Positions 15,501 to 27,112 of a stretch of DNA of 64,000 nt are shown here, piece after piece. A program made the translations under genes and the position numbers. The notes beneath the pieces are model-generated. The model had not been told where the DNA came from, did no database searches, and worked only from the letters and a program-made list of their open reading frames with translations. This stretch comes from Brugia malayi. Its lineage: Eukaryota > Nematoda > Chromadorea > Rhabditida > Onchocercidae. Position 1 is the first letter of the stretch. Each line of letters starts with the position of its first letter. The stretch spans positions 8,368,501-8,432,500 of the forward strand of contig NW_025062476.1 in assembly GCF_000002995.4 (NCBI RefSeq), written 5' to 3'.

Positions 15501-18500
15501 CGTGAACTGAATTGCGAGCGATGCATGACAGCGAGAAATCTCGTTGATGGCTTATAATTTGGCCTGTTTCTTATTTCTTTTCCAGTAGCATTGCAAATAG
15601 ATAGAAGTCGAGAAACGTAATCAGTTTCCGGAAATTTGTCCAGTATAAATTCCTGTGGTACTGGTTGAATGGAAAAAATGAAAACAAAAGCATCCTGAAA
15701 TAAAAATAACATTTAAATTTTGGAAGTAAAAGTTTGTTCAGAAAAGCGTCTGCTGTTCAGTGAGGAAATGTCATCTGAGGTATTATTTTGGACTAAATAA
15801 CATTACTTGTTGGAATTTAAATGCGCACATCCGAGTTATACATATATGATTACATCCAATTTATTAATATTTAAATAGATCAAAGAAACAAGGAATTAAG
15901 CATCAAAAACCTCGAAGGCAATTTGCTGATCTAGAGACATTCTTCTGTAATCTGTCATTCCATTTTCTAAGAATTTTCTTAACGACTCATTTTGCAGTGC
16001 AAGCAACTCGCACTGTGTAAGTCCCGTATAGTTTGCCAATATTGTAAGCATTTTCTGACACTGTAAAATTTGAGTCTGTGGATTGTTCTACCATGAATAT
16101 TCAGTAAAAATACTGGCAAAAATTATCAACCTGTTTGGTAACAACTTGTGAAGGGCTCAAAAGATTTTCAATAATTCGCCCAACCACACATTCAATAGCT
16201 TCCTTTTTCCTCTCATGAACTGATGACTGTTCGAAACAGATCTGGAATTAAAACAAAAACGAAATAATCCGATATAACAAGGAACTATACAATTCCTAAA
16301 TAATATATACTTTAATTTTTTTGACTAAACCATAAAATCAAGTACTTTCAACAATAAATCCAATGTAGCGACTGCAACATCAACAGCTGAACTTGAAACA
16401 TCCTCCATAAGTCCAACGATGACCTAAAAATAAATGACATGGTAGATAACAAGACGATAAAATTAAATTCATGACGAATTATATTACTAAGGAATCCTTA
16501 TTACTGAGGAAAAATCCAGAATAAAATTTTGGACTTGATAGGTTTATCAAGTTCAAAATTCCGCACAGATATGAAAATGCCAGAAAATCACCTCAAATAA
16601 AGCGCAAAGGATGGTATCAATATTGTTAATAACGAAAGCTGAAGGAAAGTTTATCAAAATAAATTTAATGCTTAGACAACCACCAAGACGAATGCACCAT
16701 GGCTCGTTGTAACAAAGATTAGTTGCCCGTTCCAAAATCTGTTGAAAAAATGCAGTGTTGGTTGCCTGAAATTAAGGTTTCACTAAGAATAACATGATAA
16801 ATTAGTTAAATGCATGTAGATAAAATGGTTGATATTACATAAAAATTCGTAATACTTTTCAAAAACGCAGAAGTAATGGCATACTTTACCTACGACAAGT
16901 TTTATGCTTCGTTACAGTACAAACACTGACGACATAATAAAATTTCAATGACTCGTGCAGGATCAAAACTGACATATTCCCAGTACTAATGTGTTCCTTT
17001 TTACTGTCACTTTACTATACAATTCCTCAATTAGCATCCATAGTTTCAGTTATGCAGATGACTTCAAAGAGAACATAAATTGCATATCTAATTTAGTTTT
17101 ATTTTTCTAATAGTTTTTAAAAAAGATCATTTTAAAAACTTTTCTAATAAGTGAATTACTTTGCTGATACTACCAAACAAAGCTACTGTTGTCTCACAGA
17201 TCAGTTTTAGTGCCATAAGGCCAGTTTGGCACACTTCTTTACATGGATCGGTTAGAGCAAGCAATACACTATCAATCAGCACAGTATAATCCATAGAATC
17301 TGAAGCCTGATCCACTGTACTATCGGTTCTCTCTGTAAGAAAAACAATGTCTTTTTTTTTTTTTTTTGAAATTATAACATACTGCGAGCTTTTAAAAAGA
17401 GAAAGAGAATGCTATTTAGAATGAAGAAATTAAAAAACGCAGATCCGATAACTAAAAATCCAAAAACTTTGCCTCGGCATTGTCCAAAAATAATCTGAAT
17501 CGTTATATGCCGTATAACCATGCAGAAAAAATCCATAACATTACTGGTTGCTTCTTGCAGTACTGCAGCTGTTGCATCTTTAAAAAAAAAGGAATGCTTA
17601 TAAAGATGAAACACAAACCTTATAATTTAAAAATTTTACAAGCTGCGCACTTTTTTAAACACAAGTTTAGCTAAATAATCTATGACTTGATAAAAGAGAA
17701 TTCTTTTTGAGTTCAGAGATGTACTACAAACTATATAAGCTATATTGATGTCGTACATTTTTTGTAAAATATAAAAAATTGTCAAAACGTTTACAGCAAA
17801 AAACTCAAACTTACAAAACAGTCCGAGTAAAACATCAAGGTAAAGAGACCGTGAATATCGACTAGTGCATTGATAATCTAAATGAAAATTGCTCTCTTCT
17901 TTTGCACGTAAATCCTAAAATTTGCTCTAATTATTATATATTCTTCTGTACACCATCCCAGTACTTCTGCTTTGTAGATTTTGCTATCCTCAAAATTAGT
18001 GATATTTCACGCTTTTATAATGCTGTTGAATCTGAAATACTTTTATATCTACTCACTGAACCGAAAATAAAAAAGTTTTTTATTTTGAATAATCTTCGTT
18101 TACTGATAAAAAAGAAAGAAAGAAGCAAAAACTGGAAGCTATCATGCACATCAGGGACATTGGCAAATTACTGCGTAACAAAAACAAAACTCGTTACCAT
18201 TAATTTGATCGTAAAATGCTTCTTAAAGAAAGGGTTTTTTAAAATTCCACGTTTTGTAGGTGCCAAAACGCTCAAAATCACTCCTTTGATTATACGAAAT
18301 GCATGACGTCGCATAGTCAGAGATGAAATCCGTATCCCGCCCGGAATTGTTTGTGCAGTTGCCATAATGAAAGATGCATCAATTACAAATGGTGAACGCA
18401 AGTGCCTAACCGATTCTTTCACCACTTCCGAAACATTCAGTTCACAGAAGAAAGGAGGACTTTTGCTACTACTCTGAAAAACAAGATTATACTTTTACTA

Positions 18501-20662
18501 GCAGAAATTTACTAGGAGGTCGGAAAAGCAATCAAAGCAAAAAACAACCATATTATCATCAAGTAAAACTTCTCATATACCACATCTTCATGTTATCTGT
18601 AAAATGAAAATTAGGACTTGGGTTTCATCCGGTAATGTTTCATTGAATTCAGCATGCGATGAAGCCCGTTCAAAAATCAACTGAAATGCTGGCGATTCGA
18701 ACGAATGCTCCTCTTTAAACACCAAGTTTTGAGGATCCATCAACATTTTCCGATTCGATGCACCAAATTTTCCCAAAATCCTGAATATTATATCCATTCC
18801 TAATCTGCTAAACGTACTTTTTTAATTTTTAAACATCATAATTCCTATTTTTTTTCAGCTTTCAAACGATACCTACCTTCGTCAAATATCATTAGCTTAA
18901 GCGCACATAAAATAACACACTCATAATCACTCTTAAGTTTAAACTGAGGTAACAAAAAGATCAAAATCAAAATAAAAATGAAAGACCTAAACGCAATTTG
19001 TGGTGCGTTCTTTTCCTGACTTGACATGCACTGCCATAAACCACGTATTAGTTCAGCTCGAACTGGTGCCATATGTTCGTAGAGGTAATCAGGTTGTAAA
19101 TTGTCAACACATAATTCCAAAGTTCGTAATCCCTGCAAGTTTTTCACAGCTGATAAGATATGGACTTTTCTGCACAATTTCATAAACTAGTACACTATTT
19201 GTTTCTATCCCTGTTTGACCTTACACCTATCTGCTAAGTCAAATCTATCAGTAAAACAAAATCACATTCCAGAAAAAAAAAAATAACCAAAAAATCTTTG
19301 GAAACATTAGTGCATTTTAAAGATTTTTGGAAACATTAGTGCATTTTAAAGATTTCATAAATTGAAACAAATAAATAAAAAAATATATATAACTGAATAA
19401 ATAAAATAAATAACTGAATCAATAAGTATTAAATACATAAATTGAAAGAACGATTAAGTGAATAAAATAAATGGCATAGCTAGTTACATAAAACGAATGC
19501 TTAATTTATAGATAAATAAATTATATATATATATGGAATAAAAAAAGATTGCGGGAACCTGCTGAATAAGACTACTACTTCCATTCAGAGCGCACACTAA
19601 CGGATCCATCAACAAAGGTAGATAAGGTAGTAGTGATGACAATCTGAAAAGAAATCCTTTCACAGTCTCAGTGCATTATTAGTTAGAAGACAATATCAAG
19701 TCAAACATCTTTTAAAAATTTTATTACCTTACAGGTACGGTTAAACATAATTCAATAAACAATTCACGCATTTGAGCCCGATGAGTACTAGACTGAAGAC
19801 GATTTAGCTGGTGCAGAAGTGTTGGCAGAAGGGGCAGAAATGTCTGATAAAGCAAGTCATAGCTTCCACCGCCAATTGAACTAAAATGATTAGTGTAGAT
19901 AATCGCATTTTTTAAACTTGATATTTAACTATTCTGAAAATTGCGTATTTAACATTAAATACGCAATTCAACAACTAGGAAAAGTTTAAGAAATACTTCA
20001 TATCCACTTCAATAGAATATAATCGACTGCTTGTAAAAAATTATACAAATTCAAAGTTAATAACGAACAATTACTTGACTACTGCATACAATTTTTGTCG
20101 AATGAAGTCGACGAAGAATTTCAAAATATTTAATACTATAGATTCAAAAGATGATATAAAATGTAAGCAAGATAATAGCTTTTGCATGCTCCAGTTATTT
20201 ATCTACTAGACAAAAACACACCAAAAAATATTTCAAATATATATTTCGAGAGAATAGAAATAATTACTAGAATATTAAACAAGTTACCGGAAAAGTGCTC
20301 TAAGCAGAAGAAAATAATTAATTGGTTCTCGGGCTCGAAGTGCCAGTTTCATTGAATGAAGAACCAGATCATGCAGATATGGCTGCAAGATAATTTACTG
20401 AACTTTGGCTGTTTATGAGATGAAACTTGCCTTTAATAGCTAAAAACAACAGCAAGTCTTTAATTAAAGAAGGAATAAATATTCCATATTGAATTTTTAC
20501 AAAAACAAGAAAAAACAGAGTTTTACTCGAAGCATTCGTTCATTCTCTGCACATCCTGAAGGTTGCGAACCAACCGAGGAGAATACAATTTTGAACAGCT
20601 TCAACCAAAGAAAAGACCTTTCCGAACATTCTGAAATTTCATTTCAGAGTGAAGTACTAGTT

Positions 20663-20698
<36 letters not shown>

Positions 20699-23600
20699 CG
20701 TGGAGATTTTGATATTAAATACCGCAGTTTTTCCAATATAGAATTCTAATTTTTACCGCCAACCGTGGCAAGTTTGTTTTGTGGCTGACATAAAAAATTT
20801 TTTCAGTTCTCTGAATCACATATTACTGAAGTCTATGCTAAGCATTTTGCATACCAAGCTACATAATTAGACAACAACAGTTACCACTGCTAATTGGATA
20901 TTAGCAAAAAAAATTGAACCACTGAACTGAATGACTGATCTCTCACCATATAAAAAAATATGAAAAACAGAACCAAGTGAATAAAAGCTTACCAGCCAAA
21001 TCTGGTAATTTTTTCATAAGGAATCGGATTAATATATCGCCAAAATTGGCTGACGTCAGAGAATTAACCAGTAATGAACTGCATATGATTTGAAGTCCGT
21101 AATTTGAAGCCAGTCTTTCGATGAAATACTAAAAAACGAAATGCTATACTAAATAGTGATACCACGAAAAAGAAATAAAAAATGCATAAAGTTTTAGGAC
21201 TTACATCAATACGTTTTGATATGATTTCTTTGAAAATTGATGGATTCAGTAATGTAAAAATAGAACCAAAGAGCTCCAAAACTTCCTTCTCCTCTTTTGT
21301 GCGTACTCCATTTGAAAATCTTAATTTTTGTCATATTTCCATTTCGTTTCTTTCCATTTTAATGTCATTATAAATTTTTTTGTCAAGTGCATATTTCCAT
21401 TTTATCTCTTGAATTTCTTAGAAAATTAAAAAAGAGACAAACCTTTGCTGTGTCGATGGAACTTGACTTGACATCGGACAGATCACATATATATCGAGGC
21501 ACCGCAAACCGTAACGGAAGAGCTGCTCAATTATTTTTGCTTCGTGATCTGGCGATATCGCATCTGGATGATTAATTTCCAATAAAGTACTAATAAATTC
21601 AAATGAAAACAATTTACTTTAGACATCCGAAGAACAATCACTTCCAATCGTATCGCAACGAATAAGACAACTAAGCGACACACGATAAAAGATGTGAATA
21701 AGTACAGCATGAACAATGTTAACTTGGAGGCATATTAATTTAGTAATTCATTACTAAGTGGTTTTGTGACTACAAAATTCGAAATTTCCAAAAAACTAAT
21801 CCAAATATTTCTAAAAATATATGAGATACAGTTTTTATACGTACCATATAGTTAGGGTTTTTTATAAACAATTATTAAAATAAGTCAGTCTATTACCTCT
21901 ACTACCTATGAATGGTTACCTGTCAGCTGGAAAAAGAAAATCTAACGATTTGTAGCATGAGTATCCTTCAAAGCGTGTACGGCATGTTTACAGGCTTGAA
22001 CAAGCACTCGTATCATGTTCCTACATTCAACCAAACTGTAAGATGGAATACCAGTAACCCAGTACTGGTTAAATATCTCCTCAGGTGTCGAGGTCTGCAA
22101 AGAAGACTATTTTCATAATTTCCAAACCATTACGATTATCGCACATGATGCTAAAAAAGATTTTTTTTTTTTTGAGTTTTTGTAACACAACATTTGAGAA
22201 TCTATTAGGAAAAATACTAATTTGGTTGATTTTGTGCCTATTCAGTTAATATGATAGAAAAGTTCTCAAAAATGAAACAAATTACTAGATTATAAAATAC
22301 CATGACTTTTATTTCACATTAATTATCGTGATAAGGACCTCACCTTGCCTATCTTCGTAGATAACGGAAGAGAGCAAGACGGTAAGTCATCGTCTTTATC
22401 ATTTTCATTACCCCAAGTACTGAAGTCAAAGTCACTTTCTGAAGACAGTGGTGATGTTGGATCTTCTTTAATCATTTTACTGTGGGAGAGCATCTAAAAC
22501 ATACCATGTTAACAATTAACTACTTGTTTTCAAAACTTACGAAGTCTTTAACTTTTTTTTCATAATTTGCTGTAATATAACTGTAATAAGAAATTTAGTA
22601 GAGGTCGAAAATATTTTACAAACTATGTTTTGGCGATCAAGCTTCAAGTAATATTAAAAGTGTGTGAAAGAATGAAAAATCAAAAATAACCTCATCCATT
22701 TTGCTTTTGCCATTTGCAAAAGAAAAATCACTGCGTAATGACTGGGAAGTGCTAAAAATTTTCAGCGCATAACATAATAAAGTAAAGAAATAAATGTATT
22801 GTTAGCCTCACAGATTTAGGAAACCTACGTTGCAAATATCAACACGCTTCAGAAGTATCAATTAGTATTGCTACTGCATGAGTTCTAATGAATTTTGAAG
22901 CAACTTAATGAAAAAGTGAGGTTTCTCTTTGAAGCATCTATAAAGAAAAATGATTTATTTGTCAAGAATGAGAATCCTGCAAAATCCTATTTCAAGGAAC
23001 TGACTTGTGCTTATCTGTTTGCTACATATGAAAAAAACCGATATTTTCTATTTCCGCAGTGAGCCTGTTTTTCAGAAATTGTACAACTAAAAAAAAAAAA
23101 AATACCTGACACTTCTGTCAGGATAAAGTAAAGGTGTATTCATAATATTACTCTCATTTTTTTCTAATATTATCGGTACTTGGTATCGTGCCAACCATTT
23201 AAGTTTCCGCACATAATTTTCCAACAAACAAAACAGTATATCACGACACTAAAAATAAATAAGATACATACGTCATTTCTCTCACATATATCATTGACAA
23301 TGACAAAAAATCATATAAAAGCTAAAAATATATCAAAAGTCCTTGATTTACATTTTAGCGCATATTATGAAATTCGAGTGATGTACATATCATAGTACTA
23401 CAGTTAATTCGCCAACTGTATAACTTACCGGTTGGTCCGGGTGATTTTTCTCCGTAACAACAAATGATTCAATAAGATTCATCATTAGCTTGATACACAT
23501 CGATTGCACCGTAGGTTGTATTGCTGGATCAAACATACTTTTTGTGAATGCATAAACTGAGCTAAAAAGTGATTTTAGATTTTTCCCGTGACTGAAACCT

Positions 23601-26600
23601 CACAGAATTGGAAAACTATGTTTAAAAATAACAAAATTTAAAAAGTATGGGTGAATAACAAAGTTACCAACCAGCAGAGAAGACTGTAAGACAAATGGCC
23701 GCGTACATGATGAACAAGATCTGCTAGCATTGTATACATAGTTGGTCTACAAACATGAGATTTTTAAGTTTGAAAATGGTTTAAGAGGAAAAACAATTAA
23801 GAAAGTTTCAAAATGATCTGGACAAATAAGTATCTCTTTTTTTCACTTATAAAACTAAGTTAAAACTCAGATGGAAAAGAGAAACATAGTAGACAAAGAA
23901 AGATGTCATAAAAATTAAACACAATAAACCTAATATACTTCGTAAGTATTTTTATAAAATGCAGCAAACCTTAAGAAATCCATCGAACTGAACCCGTTGC
24001 CTAACATAAGATTTTCATTAAAGAGTTTCGGAATAACTGGGATAAATTTAGTCTGGAGGTCGGTAACAAAAATATTTTTTACTGTCCCAATTAATTCACG
24101 TCTCATCGAATAATTTTCATGCGGACAACGCTCCAACATTTGCATTATCGACTGAACTATTTGAGTTCCATGATTATTAACTACTTCACTCACGTTGAAC
24201 TAAAAATGAATAAATAATTTAGAAAAACCTATAAAAACAAAGGTAATAAACGCTACAAAACTGACATGTCAAGTCTGATTTTACTTAACTGCGGTCACAT
24301 AGTTTTTCGAAGGTTTTTCAAATCCGTCCATAAAATGAATCACATCTATTTTTAACTAAAATCGCTACTTTGAAAGTGTACTTTCAAAATTTCGAGAGTT
24401 GTCTAATTTTGGAGTGCAATACATATTTTAATTGAATGATAAATCGGACTGATTATAACAATGATTTTCACAGAGGTCATATACTATTTTAAGTGTTCTA
24501 TTTTATTCATTTGCTATTTGAAAAATATAGATTGAGTGTAATGACCAGTCAATCAACATAAGAACGGCCATCTGACAAATTTTTGGAATTGCAGCTATGA
24601 ATAATCAACGTCAAGCATAACACGAACAAAAACTTTTTGCTATAATTTAACAATTGTAAAAAAGACGCTAACCACAGTAGAACGAGAGGAGATGAATCCC
24701 AAAAATGTCAATGCTCGCACTTGAGAACTATAAAATTCGTCAGCCAATAATGTGCTAAAGGAACTACTAATTTGCTGGTCGTGAGGTATTGAAAGCATGC
24801 AATACTGCACCATAAGCGAGATTATTTCCATTAACTGCAAATTTTATTTCTTTATAAACTGAAAAAGTTGCATATTTGTCGTCTCTTCATAGAGTACAAT
24901 TAAATGTCTAGTCAATTTAATACTGCTCCAATTAATTACCTGAAGTTTGGTAGCATAATAGAAGTCAACATACTCATTATTAATGCCGATATCAAGTGTA
25001 GAAACATCTAGTTTAAAATGAGTATATTGCAACTTTATGTTACTAATTAATAATAAAAAAAAAAAACAGAATGAAAAAAGGACATTTTTCAATTTGCTTA
25101 ATACTTTGGAAAGGAAGATTAAAAGTCTTTAATAGTTTCCTAAATGTGGAACTCTGAAACAAACCTCATTTTGAATGTGATGACGATGAATTTGAAATAA
25201 AATAATACAGAACATCGGTACTTCTGACAAAACCTTTACACTCTGTGAAGCACGAGGGATCAAAGAATAACCGCTGTCACGCTGAGTACCGTCTCCCGAA
25301 GTTTCCGGAAGGTAGACAATTGTTGGCATATAACAGTTTTGAAGTGACTGAAATATCAAAGGAATCACCATACATATTCTACTACTCTGACAGTTGCATT
25401 TCACCATAACTGCCGAGCAAATATTTGCTTTAATGATCAATTAAGATACTAAATGTTTTGTACCTTACCTAAATTTCTTAGCGTTACTTTAAATGGAAAA
25501 TTTTCAATTATAAATATTAAGCTTAAAGAATTCTCTGTGTCAAATCATCCAACTAATAACTTACAGATTCAATTACACTATCTTCCATTCCGCAATGTCG
25601 AAGGTTTCGCTGCTCAAACATACGTCCACCAGTGATATGCTGCGGCATATCACGATACACTGCTTTAAAATGATTGATGATGATCGGGATCTGAAATGGG
25701 AAATTTATGTATACAGTAATTTAATTATGCAATACGTGCCAAACAAATATTTTTACACTTCAGATATCTTAATAACAAATATCTTAATAATTGCTTAAAG
25801 TATCTTTCAAGTAACTGAATGAATCATATAAAGAAATGAGAAGTGAAAATTAAATCAAGTCAAAAAAAAAAAAAAAACCTCTGGTGTAAAAACAGCCCTA
25901 AATGCACGTTGATGCTCACTGATAATTTTGATAGCAATAATAGCATTTTCCTCATTCTCAACTTGAATCACTTTTGTAAGCTGAGTAAGGATAAGTTTTG
26001 CGTACTGTTTAACGATTTCATTGCAATTCATGCGTAGTATCAGTTCAAGTATCAACTTTCGTAACTGCTGAAATATTTGAAAAATTCATCAACATGCTAT
26101 GCATTTAAATCAGGGTAATGTAACAAAGCTAATTACATAATCTGCAGTAAAGCAGTCAGACGTCGTGACAGATTTCATTGCTTCTCTTAAAGTTTTCTCC
26201 ATAATTCCACGCCACTTCCGCAAAATACATTTTCATCGCTTAAGTTTGCTAATTTTATAGCTGATTTGTAAATGGAAACGACTCAAAAATAAAAGATATT
26301 CATGAAGACTGCACCTGTGTGTTATTTTCTCCGATAAATTGAGGCACAGTGTCTTGAAAAATTTTCAAAAATGTGCGTAACAGATTTTCCTGCACTATCT
26401 GAAAAGCAGATGTAGTTGCCATTTCTTCAAAACTGTTGCTTATTTCCTGGAAAGTATATGGATTAATAAACAAACCACAACTAGGAGAAATCATAAATTC
26501 CATGGATTTATATTAATTAGATATCATAAAGTATACCTCAAGAGTTAAAACGAAATTTGAAATATTCAAAATCGACATTACATACACAATACTTTGAATG

Positions 26601-27096
26601 ATATAGTAGTCAGAGAGCAGTTAAGCATTTATTTTTCTACCAAAAACATGTTGAAAACCTTAATTATTTCGCTTCTCCATATTATCTTTGATCGATAGGC
26701 AATTAAACATAAGTATTTATCAATTACAATATTTTTTTCATATATGATGTGCAAAATAATGTGCAAAAAATGATGCTAAAAGTGTTACATATAATTATGT
26801 GATGCATAATAAATTTCACCTTGGAATCTATAAATTTTGTTTCATTTTCGACGAAATTATGCCATACAAATTGGAATGAAAAGATAATTAATAACTGACA
26901 CAGTGTCAATTACCTGTAAAGCTTTCAATTTAAGATCATCTCGTTGGCCGGCATCACCGATTGTCTGGATGAGTGTTTCGAGACGTGAAAGCAGAGGATG
27001 ATGGCCTTGTGCAGTGGTCTGAAGACTGTGCCCCATAGGTCTTACTGTTTGCTGCGAAGTGTGTTGTTGAGACTGGTAACCAACAGGAATACTCAT
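1..27096 (-). CDS. trr-1: TRRAP/Tra1 homologue (trr-1-like), 3' end outside the window
   Basis: Catalytically inactive PI3K-like giant scaffold of the SAGA and TIP60/NuA4 acetyltransferase complexes; it recruits them to activators in the nucleus. I read about 70 exons (listed in the block entries), 10.26 kb of coding sequence, about 3,420 codons. The N-terminal exons carry the TRRAP HEAT signature (VENEENAIIAIKIISEHQR, IPRASQSVKVLSEVP, LRPTMYTMLADLVHHVRGH). The middle has NYFLLLRALFRSIGGGS, GLRTLELCVDNLQPDYLYEH and ILTPSVPLRMDDGHKQLM. The FAT region has EWRRLPDIVSLSHV and RKAGLINIAIDKLS. TRRAP proteins are about 3,800-4,000 residues (family knowledge), so some 400-650 residues, including the pseudokinase and FATC, lie left of base 1. 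The start ATG at 27096 directly follows an AG acceptor. Two junctions (exons 13/14 and 60/61) do not match in phase and probably hide micro-exons. Identification is near certain; single exon edges are less so. Confidence 0.95.
96..5817 (-). other. trr-1: TRRAP exons 58-70 (FAT domain)
   Basis: Exons: 5683-5817, 5482-5605, 4967-5154, 4292-4490, 3641-3787, 3283-3407, 2832-2940, 1851-1951, 1442-1672, 1159-1278, 855-975, 652-746, 96-247. The helical TPR-like FAT repeats are clear: WKRRAYFEETSKAIEYYNE, ERELGEWNSLLQFGN, DWNLLRVTLTQLEG, SFWADIHQWRIHHYNTAI, RARKYIARLLWLMK. Exon 60 (phase 0 out) and exon 61 (needs phase 2) do not join directly. Exon 70 ends in phase 1 with a GTAATA donor at 95, so the gene continues left of the window. 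The intron 1952-2831 is the longest here and I see nothing coding in it. Confidence 0.8.
6042..10947 (-). other. trr-1: TRRAP exons 44-57 (end of HEAT, linker)
   Basis: Exons: 10752-10947, 10454-10546, 10214-10294, 9966-10093, 9565-9694, 9193-9270, 8919-9055, 8514-8677, 8000-8190, 7619-7816, 7252-7392, 6871-7105, 6504-6650, 6042-6262. The block opens with QGTLENRRTAIDVCEMVIKW. Exon 45 is a Ser/Gln-rich linker (SGHQQSSSSSLSQ), matching a variable stretch in TRRAP. Exon 54 holds HIITSQNWADMQQHFWIKH, which sits just before the FAT region. Exon 57 (IIPFLSSGCHLMQRDLPHSA, then CRCQPPIPIHPSVLM) starts the FAT homology. Exon 48 again needs a GTTGGT donor to hold phase. Confidence 0.82.
11040..17330 (-). 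other. trr-1: TRRAP exons 26-43 (HEAT solenoid, middle)
   Basis: Exons: 17160-17330, 16592-16765, 16346-16423, 16131-16241, 15911-16087, 15472-15694, 15149-15312, 14834-15007, 14516-14686, 13943-14089, 13615-13707, 13182-13367, 12921-12988, 12691-12802, 12241-12405, 11762-11943, 11424-11574, 11040-11221. All joints agree in phase. Landmarks: EPWCIRLGGCLSIKFIL, NRLRILMLLGWPCLSS, GHLLIANIINQFNINRKIV, then DILTPSVPLRMDDGH. Exon 26 uses an AGAG acceptor where only the second AG keeps the frame. Exon 33 ends at GTATCT; a longer version to a GTGCTA donor also reads open but breaks phase with exon 34. Confidence 0.82.
12546..12573. repeat. Poly(A) run in a TRRAP intron
   Basis: Nearly 30 consecutive A in the intron between exons 39 and 40. 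Shorter runs of the same kind are at about 2006-2025, 12108-12124, 48320-48337 and 49591-49613. Confidence 0.85.
19297..19355. repeat. Two-copy 29-bp tandem duplication
   Basis: A unit starting TTTGGAAACATTAGTGC occurs at 19297 and again 29 bases later at 19326, with no differences seen over the repeated part. It lies in a TRRAP intron (between exons 20 and 21) and looks like a recent slippage duplication. Confidence 0.9.
20667..20696. repeat. (AT)n microsatellite
   Basis: About 14-15 AT dinucleotides in a row in the TRRAP intron just upstream (minus sense) of exon 17. Confidence 0.9.
22344..27096 (-). other. trr-1: TRRAP exons 1-12 (N-terminal HEAT repeats)
   Basis: Exon limits from GT/AG sites and continuous phase: 26914-27096, 26315-26446, 25879-26067, 25565-25690, 25165-25347, 24673-24834, 23970-24199, 23672-23746, 23429-23561, 23106-23248, 22691-22730, 22344-22493. 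The first 40 residues are Gln/Thr/His-rich and low in similarity. From exon 2 on the reading matches the human TRRAP N-terminus in order (FLKIFQDTVPQFIGENN, then QLRKLILELILRM). Exons 11-12 encode an acidic, Ser-rich linker (SDFDFSTW, NENDKDDDLPS) that is likely disordered. Exon 8 uses a weak GTTGGT donor, chosen because the nearby GTAACT donor breaks the frame. Confidence 0.85.
26137..26214 (-). other. Cassette-like open stretch in TRRAP intron 2
   Basis: This 78-base block in the intron between TRRAP exons 2 and 3 is open in phase 0 for 26 codons (begins WRGIMEKTLREAM). It is flanked by an AG (gcggaag) and a GTAATT donor, so inclusion would preserve the TRRAP frame. It is not needed for homology: exon 2 joins exon 3 directly in the conserved protein. 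It may be an alternative exon or chance. Confidence 0.25.
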
Positions 27097-27112
27097 CTGT
27101 GATGAATTTAAA
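27097..27112 (-). promoter_or_regulatory. Putative spliced-leader acceptor on the TRRAP start codon
   Basis: On the minus strand the sequence reads ...ttcatcacag|ATG: the initiator codon begins on the base after an AG splice acceptor. In nematodes this arrangement is typical of SL trans-splicing with a zero-length native 5' UTR. A cis-spliced 5' UTR exon upstream cannot be excluded from sequence alone. Confidence 0.5.

Larger units (their letters stand above)
17468..22094 (-). other. trr-1: TRRAP exons 13-25 (HEAT solenoid)
   Basis: Exons: 21947-22094, 21443-21589, 21205-21319, 20993-21128, 20527-20630, 20288-20382, 19728-19880, 19559-19643, 18987-19132, 18618-18804, 18198-18473, 17815-17914, 17468-17577. 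Clear TRRAP landmarks are KEEKEVLELFGSIFTLLNP, WLKLFKIVFSSV, LPLLPTLLHQLNRLQ, PYLPLLMDPLVCALNGSS and FRILGKFGASNRKML. Exon 13 leaves phase 1 while exon 14 needs phase 2, so this joint is unresolved. Exon 23 is drawn to a GTAACG donor at its low end because that alone keeps phase 0 into exon 24. The intron between exons 20 and 21 carries a 29-bp tandem duplication, and the one between exons 16 and 17 an (AT)n run. Confidence 0.8.

Noticed and set aside
17902..18306. 134-codon plus-strand ORF
   Set aside because: It lies opposite TRRAP exons 23-24 and the intron between them; antisense shadow with no similarity or start context.
24934..25008. Exon-like open stretch in the TRRAP intron between exons 5 and 6
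   Set aside because: It superficially resembles part of the family (NNEYVDFYYATKLQ) and has good splice sites, but it cannot join exon 5 in phase, and exon 6 already supplies the homologous segment.
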